Shown here: piece by piece, positions 53,068 to 62,291 of the stretch
Layout: each line of letters opens with the position of its first letter
Position numbering within the stretch: position 1 is the stretch's first letter
From: an uncultured Clostridia bacterium
GTDB lineage: Bacteria > Bacillota > Clostridia > Christensenellales > UBA1242
DNA: 64,000 bases
Direction: 5' to 3'
Assembly: GCA_944349905.1 (NCBI GenBank)
Contig: CALVNR010000004.1
Span: 1 to 64,000 of the forward strand
Program-made: the position numbers and the translations under genes
The notes under the pieces: generated by a model
Databases searched by the model: none
Told to the model about the DNA's origin: nothing
The model's input: the letters and a program-made list of their open reading frames with translations, nothing else

Positions 53068-54223
53068 TTAATATAACAGCTCCAAATAAAACCAATAATC
53101 CAATGGTATGAATCATATTTTCAACTTCTCTTTTTATTGGTTTTTTCCTTATCCATTCTATAGCAGTAAACATAACATGAGAGCCATCTAATGCAGGAAA
53201 TGGTAATGCGTTAAAAACTGCAAGGTTTGCTGAAATTAAAGGTATTAGAATTAAAATATTAGACATACTTTGTTCTGTAATTGAAGCTATTGTGGAGATT
53301 GTTGTAACAGGTCCTCCAATTGCTGAAATTGGAAGTTGGAAAGTAATAAGAAGCCACAAAGATTTTAAAACTATCCATGCAAGTCCAAATGCAAATGGAA
53401 CACAACGTTGTAATCCTTCCCAAAAAGTGTGAACATAAGCTTTTGCTGTAATTCCAGAAGCATAAACAACTTCTTCCTCACCAAGTTCTAAAATGTTACC
53501 TTGTTCATCAGTTTTTAATACTTTTTGTCTTGTTACAACTGAGAAACCTGAATATACATCAATGTTTTCCCCATTTCTTTTTACTCTAAATTTCATTAAT
53601 TGATAGTCAGAAACTTGTTTGTTGTTTTCTTCAGCCCAAGTGGTTGCTTCGAGTAAATTTTGACTTATCAAGTCTGAATAATTTTTACCGTAAGCAAAAT
53701 CAATTTTTTCGCCATTTATAGCAATTATTATATCTCCAGTTTGTAGTTTTTGTTCATCAGTTAAAGTGGCCATATTCACATTTTCAACAACGGAAGAAAT
53801 TACATATCCATTTGTTGGTGAAGAAGAAACTTCGGGATATTGAAAAGCGACTACTTGTGGAATATCATAACCAATTGTGCATAACAAAATCAAAGAAAAG
53901 ACAACAGCTGTTGCGAAATTAAATATAACACCAGCAAAAAAAACTAAGATTCTTTTCCAAGGTGCTTGACTATTAAAAGAATCTTTTGAATCTGTGGTAT
54001 CCTCTTCTCCTTCAAAAGCACAATAACCACCCAGAGGAAATATTCGTAAAGAAATTTGTTCTCCTCTTTTGTTTTTACGAGAAAAGAGGGCTTTTCCAAA
54101 CCCCACTGAAAATTCATTAATTTTAAAATTTAACATTCTACCAACACAATAATGACCAAACTCATGTACTAAAACCATAAAAAGTAAAATCACTATTGCC
54201 AGAATAATATAAAGAACAACCAT
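53042..54223 (-). CDS. rseP: Site-2 zinc metalloprotease RseP
   Basis: 393 aa membrane protease that cuts anti-sigma factors and signal-peptide remnants inside the bilayer. The active site is H20-E-x-x-H24 (VLVHEFGHYCVGR) in helix 1 and the NALPFPALDGSH motif near residue 340. A PDZ domain (about 130-245) lies between. The middle loop is longer than in Bacillus RasP. dxr, normally between cdsA and rseP, is absent. GTGGGG precedes the ATG. Confidence 0.95.
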   Translation of the reverse strand: MVVLYIILAIVILLFMVLVHEFGHYCVGRMLNFKINEFSVGFGKALFSRKNKRGEQISLRIFPLGGYCAFEGEEDTTDSKDSFNSQAPWKRILVFFAGVIFNFATAVVFSLILLCTIGYDIPQVVAFQYPEVSSSPTNGYVISSVVENVNMATLTDEQKLQTGDIIIAINGEKIDFAYGKNYSDLISQNLLEATTWAEENNKQVSDYQLMKFRVKRNGENIDVYSGFSVVTRQKVLKTDEQGNILELGEEEVVYASGITAKAYVHTFWEGLQRCVPFAFGLAWIVLKSLWLLITFQLPISAIGGPVTTISTIASITEQSMSNILILIPLISANLAVFNALPFPALDGSHVMFTAIEWIRKKPIKREVENMIHTIGLLVLFGAVILIDILHFLL

Positions 54224-54291
54224 TTTACCCCACTATATTGCAATATATGTTCTTTTTAAATTATGCACAAAAAATAAATTTTATTTCTTAA

Positions 54292-55257
54292 TTACATTGC
54301 TATTAAAAGTATGCTAAATGCAAGGAAAACGTAAGGCATCACAAACATATAAGAATCACATCTATCGAGCATTCCACCATGACCTGGTAAGAAATGTCCA
54401 CTATCCTTTATGCCTGCTTGTCTTTTAAAATAACTTTCAAGCAAATCACCTGCTTGAGCAAGGAATGAACCGATAAAAGTTATGATTATTATTTTCCAAA
54501 AAGCAAAATTTGTTTGAATGAAAATTACTTTTATTTCAGGTATTGAATACATTATAAAATAAATTGCCACAGAGAAAAATACACAGCATAAAACGCCACC
54601 TATTGCACCAGATACTGTTTTGTTTGGACTAATTTTTGGACAAAGTTTTTTACCACCAAATATTCCACCAACTAAATAAGCAAATGTGTCTGTAAAGACT
54701 GGAATTAATATTGCAAATATAAGAACTATTAATGAGAAATAACCTTCGAAATTTGTTACATTTGCAAAAGATGTTGTCATTTCATCAAAATGATTTATTA
54801 AAGACATAAATATCAACAAAAATGAAGGATAAATAAAACAAAATGCAGTGTTCATTGCTTTTTCAAAAGAATATTTTCCTAGTGAAACTTGCAACTTTTT
54901 GTATTTTATTTCTTTTAAGGTTTTTCTTTTTGAAATAAGTGAGTATAAATATGTTATACCAAAGAATACAACAATCAAAGCAACAGCAATTACAATACTG
55001 TATAAAATGCCTAAATTGGCATCAAAAGCGATATTTAAAAGTATAATAAGCATTAAAAACGCAGGAAATAATACCGCTAAAATTTTATTGTTTGGCTTGT
55101 CCATTTTATTGAGAAGTTTGCACATCTCATAAGCACTAAACATTGAAATAAAAAGAATTAAAGCATCAAAAAAATATGGGCTTACATAACTTTTTAATAA
55201 AAAAGCAATTGCTAGAACAGCCACTATTAATATAGATGTCATAAGTCTTGTTTTCAT
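54292..55257 (-). CDS. cdsA: Phosphatidate cytidylyltransferase
   Basis: 321 aa, about eight membrane helices. It makes CDP-diacylglycerol for phospholipid synthesis. The signature SYFKRQAGIKDSGHFLPGHGGMLDRCDS is complete. Its ATG overlaps the uppS end by 4 nt. Confidence 0.95.
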   Translation of the reverse strand: MKTRLMTSILIVAVLAIAFLLKSYVSPYFFDALILFISMFSAYEMCKLLNKMDKPNNKILAVLFPAFLMLIILLNIAFDANLGILYSIVIAVALIVVFFGITYLYSLISKRKTLKEIKYKKLQVSLGKYSFEKAMNTAFCFIYPSFLLIFMSLINHFDEMTTSFANVTNFEGYFSLIVLIFAILIPVFTDTFAYLVGGIFGGKKLCPKISPNKTVSGAIGGVLCCVFFSVAIYFIMYSIPEIKVIFIQTNFAFWKIIIITFIGSFLAQAGDLLESYFKRQAGIKDSGHFLPGHGGMLDRCDSYMFVMPYVFLAFSILLIAM

Positions 55258-55955
55258 TGTTTTATTCCTCCAAATCTTCGTTCTCTTTTGCTAAAAACTT
55301 TTAATGCTTTTAAAAGTTCTTTTTCATCAAAATCTGGCCATAAAACTTTTGGAAAATAAAGTTCGCTATAAGCCATTTGTAACAACATAAAATTTGACAA
55401 TCTGTTTTCACCACTAGTTCTTATAACAAGTTCTGGGTCAGGCAAAAAGTTCGTATCAAAATTTTTTTCTAGTTCTTTATAATTTATTTCCTTTTTATCA
55501 CTTTTTAATACTTTATTTACCGCTCTTACTATTTCGTCTCTGCCACCGTAATTTAAAGCAAAAGTTACTACTAAATTTTTATTTTTTTCTGTTTCATTTT
55601 CTGTTTTTACAAGTTGATTTTTTAAGTCTTTTGGAAATGGTTTTAAATCTCCGATATGCTTTACACAAACACCTTTTTGTGTAAAATAATTTGGATTTTC
55701 TTTTAAGTAATCTCTTAAAAGTTGAAATATTCCATCTATTTCTTCTTGATTTCTTTTCCAATTTTCTGTTGAGAAAGCAAAAAAAGTTAGATATTTTATT
55801 TTATATTTTAAGCAAGCATCAATTGTCCTTTCAATTGCTTTTATGCCTGCTTTATGTCCGAAATTTCTAGGCAATCCCCTTTTTGTAGCCCATCTTCCAT
55901 TGCCGTCCATGATTATAGCAACATGGTCAAGTAAATTTAAATATGATTTTAACAT
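55254..55955 (-). CDS. uppS: Undecaprenyl diphosphate synthase
   Basis: 233 aa. It builds the C55 lipid carrier for cell-wall synthesis from farnesyl diphosphate. HVAIIMDGNGRWATKRGLPRNFGHKAG holds the catalytic Asp; TFFAFSTENWKRN and LVIRTSGENRLSNFMLLQMAYSELYF are further hallmarks. AAAGGGA precedes the ATG. Confidence 0.96.
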   Translation of the reverse strand: MLKSYLNLLDHVAIIMDGNGRWATKRGLPRNFGHKAGIKAIERTIDACLKYKIKYLTFFAFSTENWKRNQEEIDGIFQLLRDYLKENPNYFTQKGVCVKHIGDLKPFPKDLKNQLVKTENETEKNKNLVVTFALNYGGRDEIVRAVNKVLKSDKKEINYKELEKNFDTNFLPDPELVIRTSGENRLSNFMLLQMAYSELYFPKVLWPDFDEKELLKALKVFSKRERRFGGIKQ

Positions 55956-55971
55956 TTATATCCCTTTAAAA

Positions 55972-56538
55972 CTAAACTTCCATAATTTCTTTTTCTTTCG
56001 TTTTAAAGATTTCATCAATTTTATCACAAGCATTGTCTATAATTTTTTGAACATCTTTTTCAGCAGAAGTTTGTTCATCTTCGCTAATTTGTCCTTCTTT
56101 TTCTAAATCAGCAATCATATCCATCGCATCTCTTCTTGCGCTTCTAACTGCAATTTTTGTTTCTTCTGCAATTTTTTTAATGTCTTTTACAAGGTCTCTT
56201 CTTCTTTCTTCTGTCAACATTGGGAAAACTAAACGAATAACTTTTCCATCGTCATTTGGAGTTACTCCCAAATCTGCCATAGAGATTGCCTTAACAACAT
56301 TTTTCACTTGTGTTTGGTCCCAAACAGAAACGCATAAAATCCTTGCTTCTGGAACTGTTATGCTTGCCATATTTTTTAAAGGCGTTGGAACACCATAATA
56401 ATCAATAAACACTTTGTCTAAAATATGAGGGTTAGCTCTTCCTGCTCTAACAACCATATATTCATTTGTTTGATGGTTTATTGCCTTTTCAATTTCATCT
56501 TTACAAGAAAGAAAAATTTCTTCTATCATTTCATTCAT
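55972..56538 (-). CDS. frr: Ribosome recycling factor
   Basis: 188 aa, coiled-coil tRNA mimic that frees ribosomes with EF-G after termination. VVRAGRANPHILDKVFIDYYGVPTPLKNMASITVPEARIL and SARRDAMDMIADLEKEGQISEDE are typical. AAGGAG precedes the ATG. pyrH, the usual gene between tsf and frr, is missing. Confidence 0.96.
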   Translation of the reverse strand: MNEMIEEIFLSCKDEIEKAINHQTNEYMVVRAGRANPHILDKVFIDYYGVPTPLKNMASITVPEARILCVSVWDQTQVKNVVKAISMADLGVTPNDDGKVIRLVFPMLTEERRRDLVKDIKKIAEETKIAVRSARRDAMDMIADLEKEGQISEDEQTSAEKDVQKIIDNACDKIDEIFKTKEKEIMEV

Positions 56539-56560
56539 ATATATATGCTCCTTGCAAATA

Positions 56561-56589
56561 AGTTTACACTAAAATGCTGATTTTTCCAA
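56561..56589 (-). promoter_or_regulatory. Possible promoter of frr-uppS-cdsA-rseP
   Basis: On the minus strand TTGGAA (56589-56584), a 17-bp spacer and TAAACT (56566-56561). Confidence 0.45.
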
Positions 56590-56792
56590 ATGTTTTAAAT
56601 CATATAAAGAAATAATTTTTAATTTTATTAAAAAAAATAAAATTTCTTTTTCTTTTTTTATTTAGGATTTTGTTTATATTTAAGATTTCAATATATATTT
56701 ATAATTTTAGATTTTTATAAATAATAGAACATTAATCACTTTAAATATATCAAATTAATTTTAGCAAAAATTTAAAAACTAAAATTAACAAT

Positions 56793-56815
56793 AAAAAAAT
56801 GGCAATTAAGCCATC
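56793..56815 (-). terminator. Terminator after tsf
   Basis: The stem ATGGC/GCCAT (56799-56803 and 56810-56814) is followed on the minus strand by T7, just after the tsf stop. Confidence 0.7.
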
Positions 56816-56818
56816 TTT

Positions 56819-57475
56819 TTAGTTAACACCTTTCATTTGTTTTTCAACTTCTTCTGCCAAATTGTCATTTCTCTTTTCAAGACCTTCGCCAAGTTCATAA
56901 CGAGTAAATCTTCTAATAGAAATTTTTTCACCAATTTGCAATGTTTTTTCGTTGATATATTGAGAAATTGTCATATTTGGGTCTTTAACAAAAGTTTGTT
57001 CCATAAGACAAACGTCTTGATAGAATTTTTTAACTCTTCCTTCAACCATTTTGTCAATGATTTGTGCAGGTTTTCCTTCATTAAGAGCTTGATTTCTTAA
57101 TATTTCTTTTTCTTTTTCAAGTTCTTCTGCTGGAACTTCTTCAATTCTTACATATTTTGGAGCTGATGCAGCAATTTGAAGCGCAATGTCGTGTCCAATT
57201 TCTTGGAAAGAGTCTGTTTTTGCAACGAAATCAGTTTCGCAATTGATTTCTACAAGAACACCAATTTTTCCACCCATATGAATATATGAAGTTACAACAC
57301 CTTCTGATGCAATTCTAGATTGTTTTTTAGCAGCAGCAGCGATTCCTTTTTCTCTAAGCCAAACAATAGCTTTTTCAAAATCACCATCACATGCTGTTAA
57401 AGCTTGTTTGCAGTCCATCATACCTGCATTTGTTCTTGCTCTAAGAGTAGCAACATCTTTCGCTGTAAAATTCAT
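56819..57475 (-). CDS. tsf: Elongation factor Ts
   Basis: 218 aa, the short form found in Firmicutes relatives (about 200-220 aa) instead of ~290. It recycles EF-Tu from GDP to [44 protein letters not shown] (N-terminal module) and [14 protein letters not shown] (core, TDFV) are standard. AAGGAGAA precedes the ATG; 2 nt after rpsB. Confidence 0.96.
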   Translation of the reverse strand: MNFTAKDVATLRARTNAGMMDCKQALTACDGDFEKAIVWLREKGIAAAAKKQSRIASEGVVTSYIHMGGKIGVLVEINCETDFVAKTDSFQEIGHDIALQIAASAPKYVRIEEVPAEELEKEKEILRNQALNEGKPAQIIDKMVEGRVKKFYQDVCLMEQTFVKDPNMTISQYINEKTLQIGEKISIRRFTRYELGEGLEKRNDNLAEEVEKQMKGVN

Positions 57476-57477
57476 AA

Positions 57478-58365
57478 TTATTCTCCTTTATTTTCTTCTT
57501 TATTTTCAGTTTTTTCTGTGCTTTCGCTTTTTTCAACTTTTTTCTTTGTAGCTTTTTTCTTTGCTGGTTTTTTAGATTTTGTTTCTTCGCCAGCTTCTGC
57601 AATTTCTAAGTTAGGTTTTGTTTCAGCAAGCACTTTTTCAATATCAATTTCTTCATCATTGTTTTCTTCTTTTTTCATTGATACGCCTTCTCTTGCTTCA
57701 ATTACAGCATCAGCAATAGCAGCTGCTATAAGTTTTACAGAACGAATAGCGTCATCATTTCCAGGAATAACAATGTTGATTCCATCAGGATTTCCGTTTG
57801 TATCAACAAGGCCAACCATAGGAATGCCTAAGTTTTTACATTCATTTACACAAATGTGTTCTACGCAAGGGTCAACTACGAATACAACTCCTGGAAGGTC
57901 TCTCATTTCTTTGATTCCTCCAAGGTTTTTTTCAAGTTTGTCTCTTTCTTGCTTTAAAAGAGTAACTTCTTTTTTAGGAAGAAGGTCAAATTCCCCTACT
58001 TTTTCCATTTGGTTAAGTTTGTTTAATCTCTCTATTCTAGATTTGATTGTTTTAAAGTTTGTAAGGCAACCACCAAGCCAACGAGTGTTGATATAGTACA
58101 TACCACATCTTTCAGCTTCCTCTTTAACTGCATCTTGTGCTTGTTTTTTAGTTCCTACAAAAAGAACATTTTTTCCAGAAGCAACGATATCACGAACAAA
58201 CAAATATGCTTTGTCAACCTGAGTTGAAGTATCTTCTAGGTTAATGATATGAATATCATTTCTAGCTGTGAAGATAAATTTTTTCATCTTAGGATTCCAC
58301 TTTCTTGTTTGATGTCCAAAATGAACGCCTGCTTCAAGAAGTTGTTTCATTGAAATAACTGACAT
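57478..58365 (-). CDS. rpsB: Ribosomal protein uS2
   Basis: 295 aa. [32 protein letters not shown] starts the family pattern. A charged tail (about 235-295, ending in Lys/Glu repeats such as [19 protein letters not shown]) extends the usual length by about 50 residues. The frame to 58416 is longer but the ATG at 58365 has AAGGAGG. A leader of about 170 nt precedes it. Confidence 0.96.
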   Translation of the reverse strand: MSVISMKQLLEAGVHFGHQTRKWNPKMKKFIFTARNDIHIINLEDTSTQVDKAYLFVRDIVASGKNVLFVGTKKQAQDAVKEEAERCGMYYINTRWLGGCLTNFKTIKSRIERLNKLNQMEKVGEFDLLPKKEVTLLKQERDKLEKNLGGIKEMRDLPGVVFVVDPCVEHICVNECKNLGIPMVGLVDTNGNPDGINIVIPGNDDAIRSVKLIAAAIADAVIEAREGVSMKKEENNDEEIDIEKVLAETKPNLEIAEAGEETKSKKPAKKKATKKKVEKSESTEKTENKEENKGE

Positions 58366-58537
58366 ATTTAATTCCTCCTTTTGTTTTTCTTCTTCCCCAA
58401 AGTTTTCAAGCTCCACATTGCGACCACAGAATAATGATGGTTATTCTTTATTGCAAAGCAATATAGTTTTAGGCTAAGCAACTTTTTGGCAACTGCAAGT
58501 GAATTTTCTTTGAGTGCAAATTTTGTCTTCAATGACA
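58366..58537 (-). promoter_or_regulatory. Leader of rpsB-tsf
   Basis: About 170 nt between the predicted transcription start and rpsB, with several short dyads (for example TATTGC/GCAATA). Leaders before rpsB often bind S2 for autoregulation. I could not identify a known motif. Confidence 0.35.
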
Positions 58538-58542
58538 ACGAA

Positions 58543-58572
58543 AGTATATCATATAATTTTTATTTTTGTCAA
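58543..58572 (-). promoter_or_regulatory. Promoter of rpsB-tsf
   Basis: On the minus strand TTGACA (58572-58567), an 18-bp spacer and TATACT (58548-58543). Confidence 0.7.
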
Positions 58573-58583
58573 GCAATTATAAC

Positions 58584-58612
58584 AAAAAAAGAATGATTAA
58601 ACATTCTTTTTT
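58584..58612 (-). terminator. Terminator after secF
   Basis: The stem GAATG/CATTC (58591-58595 and 58602-58606), flanked by A and T runs, directly follows secF. Confidence 0.75.
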
Positions 58613-59684
58613 AAACAAATTTTCTATTTTTCTTAACTGGTTTGTATACCATTCTGTAAAAGCCATTTAAAATAAATTGAGCACTAAACCAGCAAACTAT
58701 TGATGCTATAAATAATGTTAAAGCAAAATATCTAATTTGCATAGTAGTAACAGCAATAAGTAAAGCTGAAATTATCAATAAAGTTGAATACAAATATAAA
58801 TTAAATTTTACATTACTTTTGCTAGTTTCGTTTGCTACTAAGCTTGCTTTAAATTTATCTACAACTCCACTTGTTGTTAATTCTTTTGATTTAGAATAAT
58901 ACATAATTAAATTTATAATACTAAGAACAAATACAAAACCAACCGTTCCAACACAAGCTAATGTTAGTGGAATTCTTACTATCGCTAAGAGTGCCAAAGT
59001 AACCAAAATATCATGCAATATAGTTATAAATCCTGTAACGAAGGCTGCTTTTTCATATCTTAAAGAAAGATAAATAAGAGCAAAAACTACCGAAACAACC
59101 AATGCTATTACAGCACTATAAATTACATCTAATGACTGATTATAATTGTTTATAGTCTCAACATTTGATACAGCATTTTCAATATTTACAGAATTTTCTT
59201 GAACATAACCAAATTTTTCTAAAAGTTGTGTTTTTAAGCTTGTATTAAATGAAGACAATTCTTCTTCTGTAAGAGAAGTATCATTATAAAATGTTACTTG
59301 AATCGCTTTTGCACTTTTTATATTTTTATCCAAAATATCAATAGTAGATTTTTCAACAGAAACAATGGAAGTATTGTTTTTGTTTAAAACACCTTCTATG
59401 ATTTCAACAACTTTATTGTAATCTTCTTTGTTGTCTATATCATAAGCGCTTATGCCATCTTCTATAATGTAATTTTCAGAATTTGTGTATATTTTAACAT
59501 TGCTTAAACTTGCAAAATCAGAACCTAGATTAAATCCTAAAAAGCTAAAAATCATTACTCCAATAAAAATTATGACCAAAGAAATAATAGAGAAAAATTT
59601 AAAATTTTTGCTAAAATCAAATTTACTATTTTGAAGTTTTCTGTCAAACTTTTGATTTATTGAAACTTTATTGTTTTTAGTCAT
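58611..59684 (-). CDS. secF: Protein translocase subunit SecF
   Basis: 357 aa, six membrane helices with a large loop after helix 1 (residues 50-170). With SecD it uses proton flow to finish export. The family motifs are weak: the GiDFxGG-type block appears as LGSDFASLS and the ALIYLSLRYEKAAFVTGFITILHDILVTLALLAI block is good. The start is the ATG at 59684 behind AAGGAGG; the first ATG of the frame (59702) lies in that site. It overlaps secD by 8 nt. Confidence 0.9.
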   Translation of the reverse strand: MTKNNKVSINQKFDRKLQNSKFDFSKNFKFFSIISLVIIFIGVMIFSFLGFNLGSDFASLSNVKIYTNSENYIIEDGISAYDIDNKEDYNKVVEIIEGVLNKNNTSIVSVEKSTIDILDKNIKSAKAIQVTFYNDTSLTEEELSSFNTSLKTQLLEKFGYVQENSVNIENAVSNVETINNYNQSLDVIYSAVIALVVSVVFALIYLSLRYEKAAFVTGFITILHDILVTLALLAIVRIPLTLACVGTVGFVFVLSIINLIMYYSKSKELTTSGVVDKFKASLVANETSKSNVKFNLYLYSTLLIISALLIAVTTMQIRYFALTLFIASIVCWFSAQFILNGFYRMVYKPVKKNRKFV

Positions 59685-61083
59685 TTGCTTGTCCTCCTTC
59701 AATAAAGTTTTTTGCTTTATCTTCTGGTATAATTTCTACATCTTCTTCTTTTATTTCTTTAACATTTGCTTCTCTATATAATTTTAACTTCTTAGGTTTT
59801 GTGCTGTTGAGAGGAAGATAAGAATTTACAAAGAATCTAAATAAAACATACAAACTAAACATAGAAACAATGCTTGCTATAAACATTACCCCACCAAAAT
59901 ATGATAATTGTCTTATTCCAATTATAAGCATTAAAGTAGAAGTAACCAAACTTATAACATGCAAGTCAAACAATCTCCAAAAAGATTTTTTAAAACCATT
60001 TTTGCAAGAAACATGAATTCTATTTCCGTTTGCGTATTCTTTTCCAATTCTTTCAAGTATTACAATCATACTCAAAAGGAACAAGACAACAGATAAGAAC
60101 ATTGCAATAGCACCTGCAAGGTCTACTCTAACAAAAGGAATAGATTGCATAAAGAACATTTGCAAAACTACAAAGAATATCATTGCAAAATTAGCAATAA
60201 GTCCTAAATCTCCATATCTTGTCCACAAGAAAACAAAGATTGCAATTAAGAAAATCAAAAAGGCAATTAAAGTTAGTGTCCATGCATTTGAACCAAGTTT
60301 TGGCGAAACAGTATCCATTGATATTTGAGACAATTCTATATCAAAAGTTCCAACAAAAATATTACTTGCTGTTTGATAAGCTGTTGAATAAGCCTCTGTT
60401 GTGTTTGATGCAGAAGATGAAGATATAAACATGTTTGTATCTTTCAATTTACTTACAGCAATAGTTCCAAAAGAATTTGAAGAAGAAATTTCGTCTAAGT
60501 AGATATAAACTGTGTCGCTAACAACATTATCGGCAGCAGTTTTTAAATTTTTAAGGCTGATTTTTCCTAAATTTGTAAGAGTGATATTTATTCCATAGAC
60601 ACCTGATGTTTGGTCATAAGCAACTTCTGCGTATGATATATCTTTGCTTGACAAATAGTAATTAGGTGTTTTTTCATCTGATGCTTCTTCTACTGTGAAA
60701 TATATTTTTTGTGGATTTTCAATCAAAGCAAGAATTGATGAAGAATATTGACTTTCAAGGACTTTTATTGAAAGTTTGTCATCTCCTTGTTTTGCTATTT
60801 CATATTCGCTATACCCATGAAATGATAAAAATTTGCTTATATCTGAAAAAGAACCTTCTATAGATTGGTCAAGTGTAGTATAATTGCTTTGCGAAGATTT
60901 TTCAGCACTATAAACAATAGAAATTCCATTTGAATAATCTAATCCAAGTGGAATTGAATTTATAAATCCGTTATAATTTGTTGTTGTATAAGGAATTGTA
61001 AAAGAACATAAAGTCAATAAAATTCCAATAATGGCAACAATAGTCATAAAAACAAATCTTGTAATTGAACGTTTTTTTACCAT
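59677..61083 (-). CDS. secD: Protein translocase subunit SecD
   Basis: 468 aa, on the short side for SecD. One N-terminal helix, an extracytoplasmic domain (40-260), then five helices (about 262-420). The usual LGLDLxGG motif reads LGLDYSNGISIVY, so one glycine is replaced. The C-terminal half has GAIAMFLSVVLFLLSMIVILERIGKEYANG. GGGG precedes the ATG. Confidence 0.88.
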   Translation of the reverse strand: MVKKRSITRFVFMTIVAIIGILLTLCSFTIPYTTTNYNGFINSIPLGLDYSNGISIVYSAEKSSQSNYTTLDQSIEGSFSDISKFLSFHGYSEYEIAKQGDDKLSIKVLESQYSSSILALIENPQKIYFTVEEASDEKTPNYYLSSKDISYAEVAYDQTSGVYGINITLTNLGKISLKNLKTAADNVVSDTVYIYLDEISSSNSFGTIAVSKLKDTNMFISSSSASNTTEAYSTAYQTASNIFVGTFDIELSQISMDTVSPKLGSNAWTLTLIAFLIFLIAIFVFLWTRYGDLGLIANFAMIFFVVLQMFFMQSIPFVRVDLAGAIAMFLSVVLFLLSMIVILERIGKEYANGNRIHVSCKNGFKKSFWRLFDLHVISLVTSTLMLIIGIRQLSYFGGVMFIASIVSMFSLYVLFRFFVNSYLPLNSTKPKKLKLYREANVKEIKEEDVEIIPEDKAKNFIEGGQAND

Positions 61084-61132
61084 GTAAGTCCCCTTTTTTA
61101 TAAAAGCAAATAAAAATAATATTTACTTGACT

Positions 61133-61162
61133 ATTATATAAGAACTTGCACCAAACTGTCAA
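61133..61162 (-). promoter_or_regulatory. Promoter of secDF
   Basis: On the minus strand TTGACA (61162-61157), an 18-bp spacer and TATAAT (61138-61133). Confidence 0.8.
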
Positions 61163-61174
61163 TTAATTTTTAGA

Positions 61175-61591
61175 TTAGTTTATAGATTTTTTTAAATTTA
61201 CGCAAATTATTCCGCAGATTGCACCCATAACTCCACCAAATAGAATATCGGTCAAAAATGTTATATCCAATTTAAATACTCCACCTAGGCAAGCAAAAAT
61301 TAAAAATGCAATGATTGTATAGAATAATCCAATTAGTAAACCATTTAAAAGTCCAAGTTCTTTGCTTTTTTTAAGTCCAACAAAAACACCTATAAATATT
61401 GACAATCCTTTTATCACTTGATTTACAGGCATTATTGTGCTTTCAGGAATGTTTGTAAATTTTAGTAAAAATGCGAAAACTAAAACAAGTATTAAAGACA
61501 CACAAACCGCCGTCAAAGTACCTTTTGTAATATTAAAGAATAAAGAATTGTTTGATATTTTAAGCCCACTTTTTTTTGCTTTCAATTTCAT
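61175..61591 (-). CDS. TIGR04086-family membrane protein
   Basis: 138 aa, four predicted membrane helices (about 20-44, 58-76, 80-103 and 108-130), with GLSIFIGVFVGLKKSKELGLLNGLLIGLFYTII. It matches my memory of the YrzE/TIGR04086 family in Firmicutes, which sits near yajC and secDF in Clostridia. Function unknown. AAGGAG precedes the ATG. Confidence 0.8.
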   Translation of the reverse strand: MKLKAKKSGLKISNNSLFFNITKGTLTAVCVSLILVLVFAFLLKFTNIPESTIMPVNQVIKGLSIFIGVFVGLKKSKELGLLNGLLIGLFYTIIAFLIFACLGGVFKLDITFLTDILFGGVMGAICGIICVNLKKSIN

Positions 61592-61683
61592 GATTGACTC
61601 CTTTTAAAAATTTTATACAATTTTCAAGATAACTTATGAATTTTAGGCAAAAAAAATTACAATAAAAGAAAATTTACTACAAA

Positions 61684-61712
61684 TAAAAAAGAAGGATTTA
61701 TTTTCCTTCTTT
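61684..61712 (-). terminator. Terminator overlapping the end of yajC
   Basis: The stem GAAGGA/TCCTTC (61691-61696 and 61704-61709), followed on the minus strand by T6, covers the yajC stop codon in its loop. Confidence 0.75.
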
Positions 61713-62153
61713 TTCAGTTGATTTGTTTTTCTTCGTTTTTGTTGCATTTTTCTTTTCAACTACTTTTTCTTCCTTGTTTTCTTCCTTATTCTCTGTTTGA
61801 GCAGTCTTTGTTTCTTCTACTTTGTTGTCCTTTTCCACTACTTTTACATCTTCTGGAACAACACTTTGTTCATTGATAACTGTATAGATTGCATATGCAT
61901 CTATTGCCATGTAACCTTTTGTTTTTCCATATCCAGTTTCAATAGTAACAATTTTTCTTTCGCCTTCTTGGTGCAAATCAACAACAGTTCCAAATATGCC
62001 ACTTGTTGTCATTACTTTGTCACCGCGTTTTAAAGAATTTGTTTGTTCATCAAGTTTTTGTCTTTCTTTTTTGTTTCTAGAACTTACTAAAATTGGGTAA
62101 GCTACTATAAGTAAAAGTATAACTACAATTAATATGATTTGAGAAATATCCAT
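61698..62153 (-). CDS. yajC: Preprotein translocase subunit YajC
   Basis: 151 aa, longer than the usual ~90-110. The N-terminal membrane helix (5-22) and the beta domain LDEQTNSLKRGDKVMTTSGIFGTVVDLHQEGERKIVTIETGYG are standard. A charged Lys/Glu/Thr tail (about 105-151) is an addition, similar in style to the tail of rpsB in this genome. AGGAGG precedes the ATG. Confidence 0.93.
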   Translation of the reverse strand: MDISQIILIVVILLLIVAYPILVSSRNKKERQKLDEQTNSLKRGDKVMTTSGIFGTVVDLHQEGERKIVTIETGYGKTKGYMAIDAYAIYTVINEQSVVPEDVKVVEKDNKVEETKTAQTENKEENKEEKVVEKKNATKTKKNKSTEKEGK

Positions 62154-62165
62154 TTAAAAAACCTC

Positions 62166-62243
62166 CTATTTTTTCATAAAAACGAAAATAAACAAAAATG
62201 CAAAGAATATGACTGCTATTGCAATAAAAACTCCATTTGTCAT
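62166..62243 (-). CDS. 25-aa single-helix membrane peptide
   Basis: The frame MTNGVFIAIAVIFFAFLFIF ending VFMKK is almost wholly hydrophobic with a positive end, a classic small membrane protein. GGAGG lies 7 nt before the ATG, as strong as in the neighbouring genes. It lies 12 nt before yajC, in the same transcript. It is too short for family recognition; a helper of YajC or SecDF is a guess. Confidence 0.6.
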   Translation of the reverse strand: MTNGVFIAIAVIFFAFLFIFVFMKK

Positions 62244-62256
62244 GTTTTTCCTCCAT

Positions 62257-62284
62257 AGTTTAGCATAATTATATTTATTTTCAA
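62257..62284 (-). promoter_or_regulatory. Possible promoter of the 25-aa gene and yajC
   Basis: On the minus strand TTGAAA (62284-62279), a 16-bp spacer and TAAACT (62262-62257). Confidence 0.45.
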
Positions 62285-62291
62285 AACGAAA

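Larger units (their letters stand above)
56539..56818. other. Gene-free gap where pyrH is normally found
   Basis: 280 bp of very AT-rich sequence between frr and tsf. It holds the tsf terminator and a possible frr promoter. I see no remnant of a pyrH reading frame. Confidence 0.6.
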
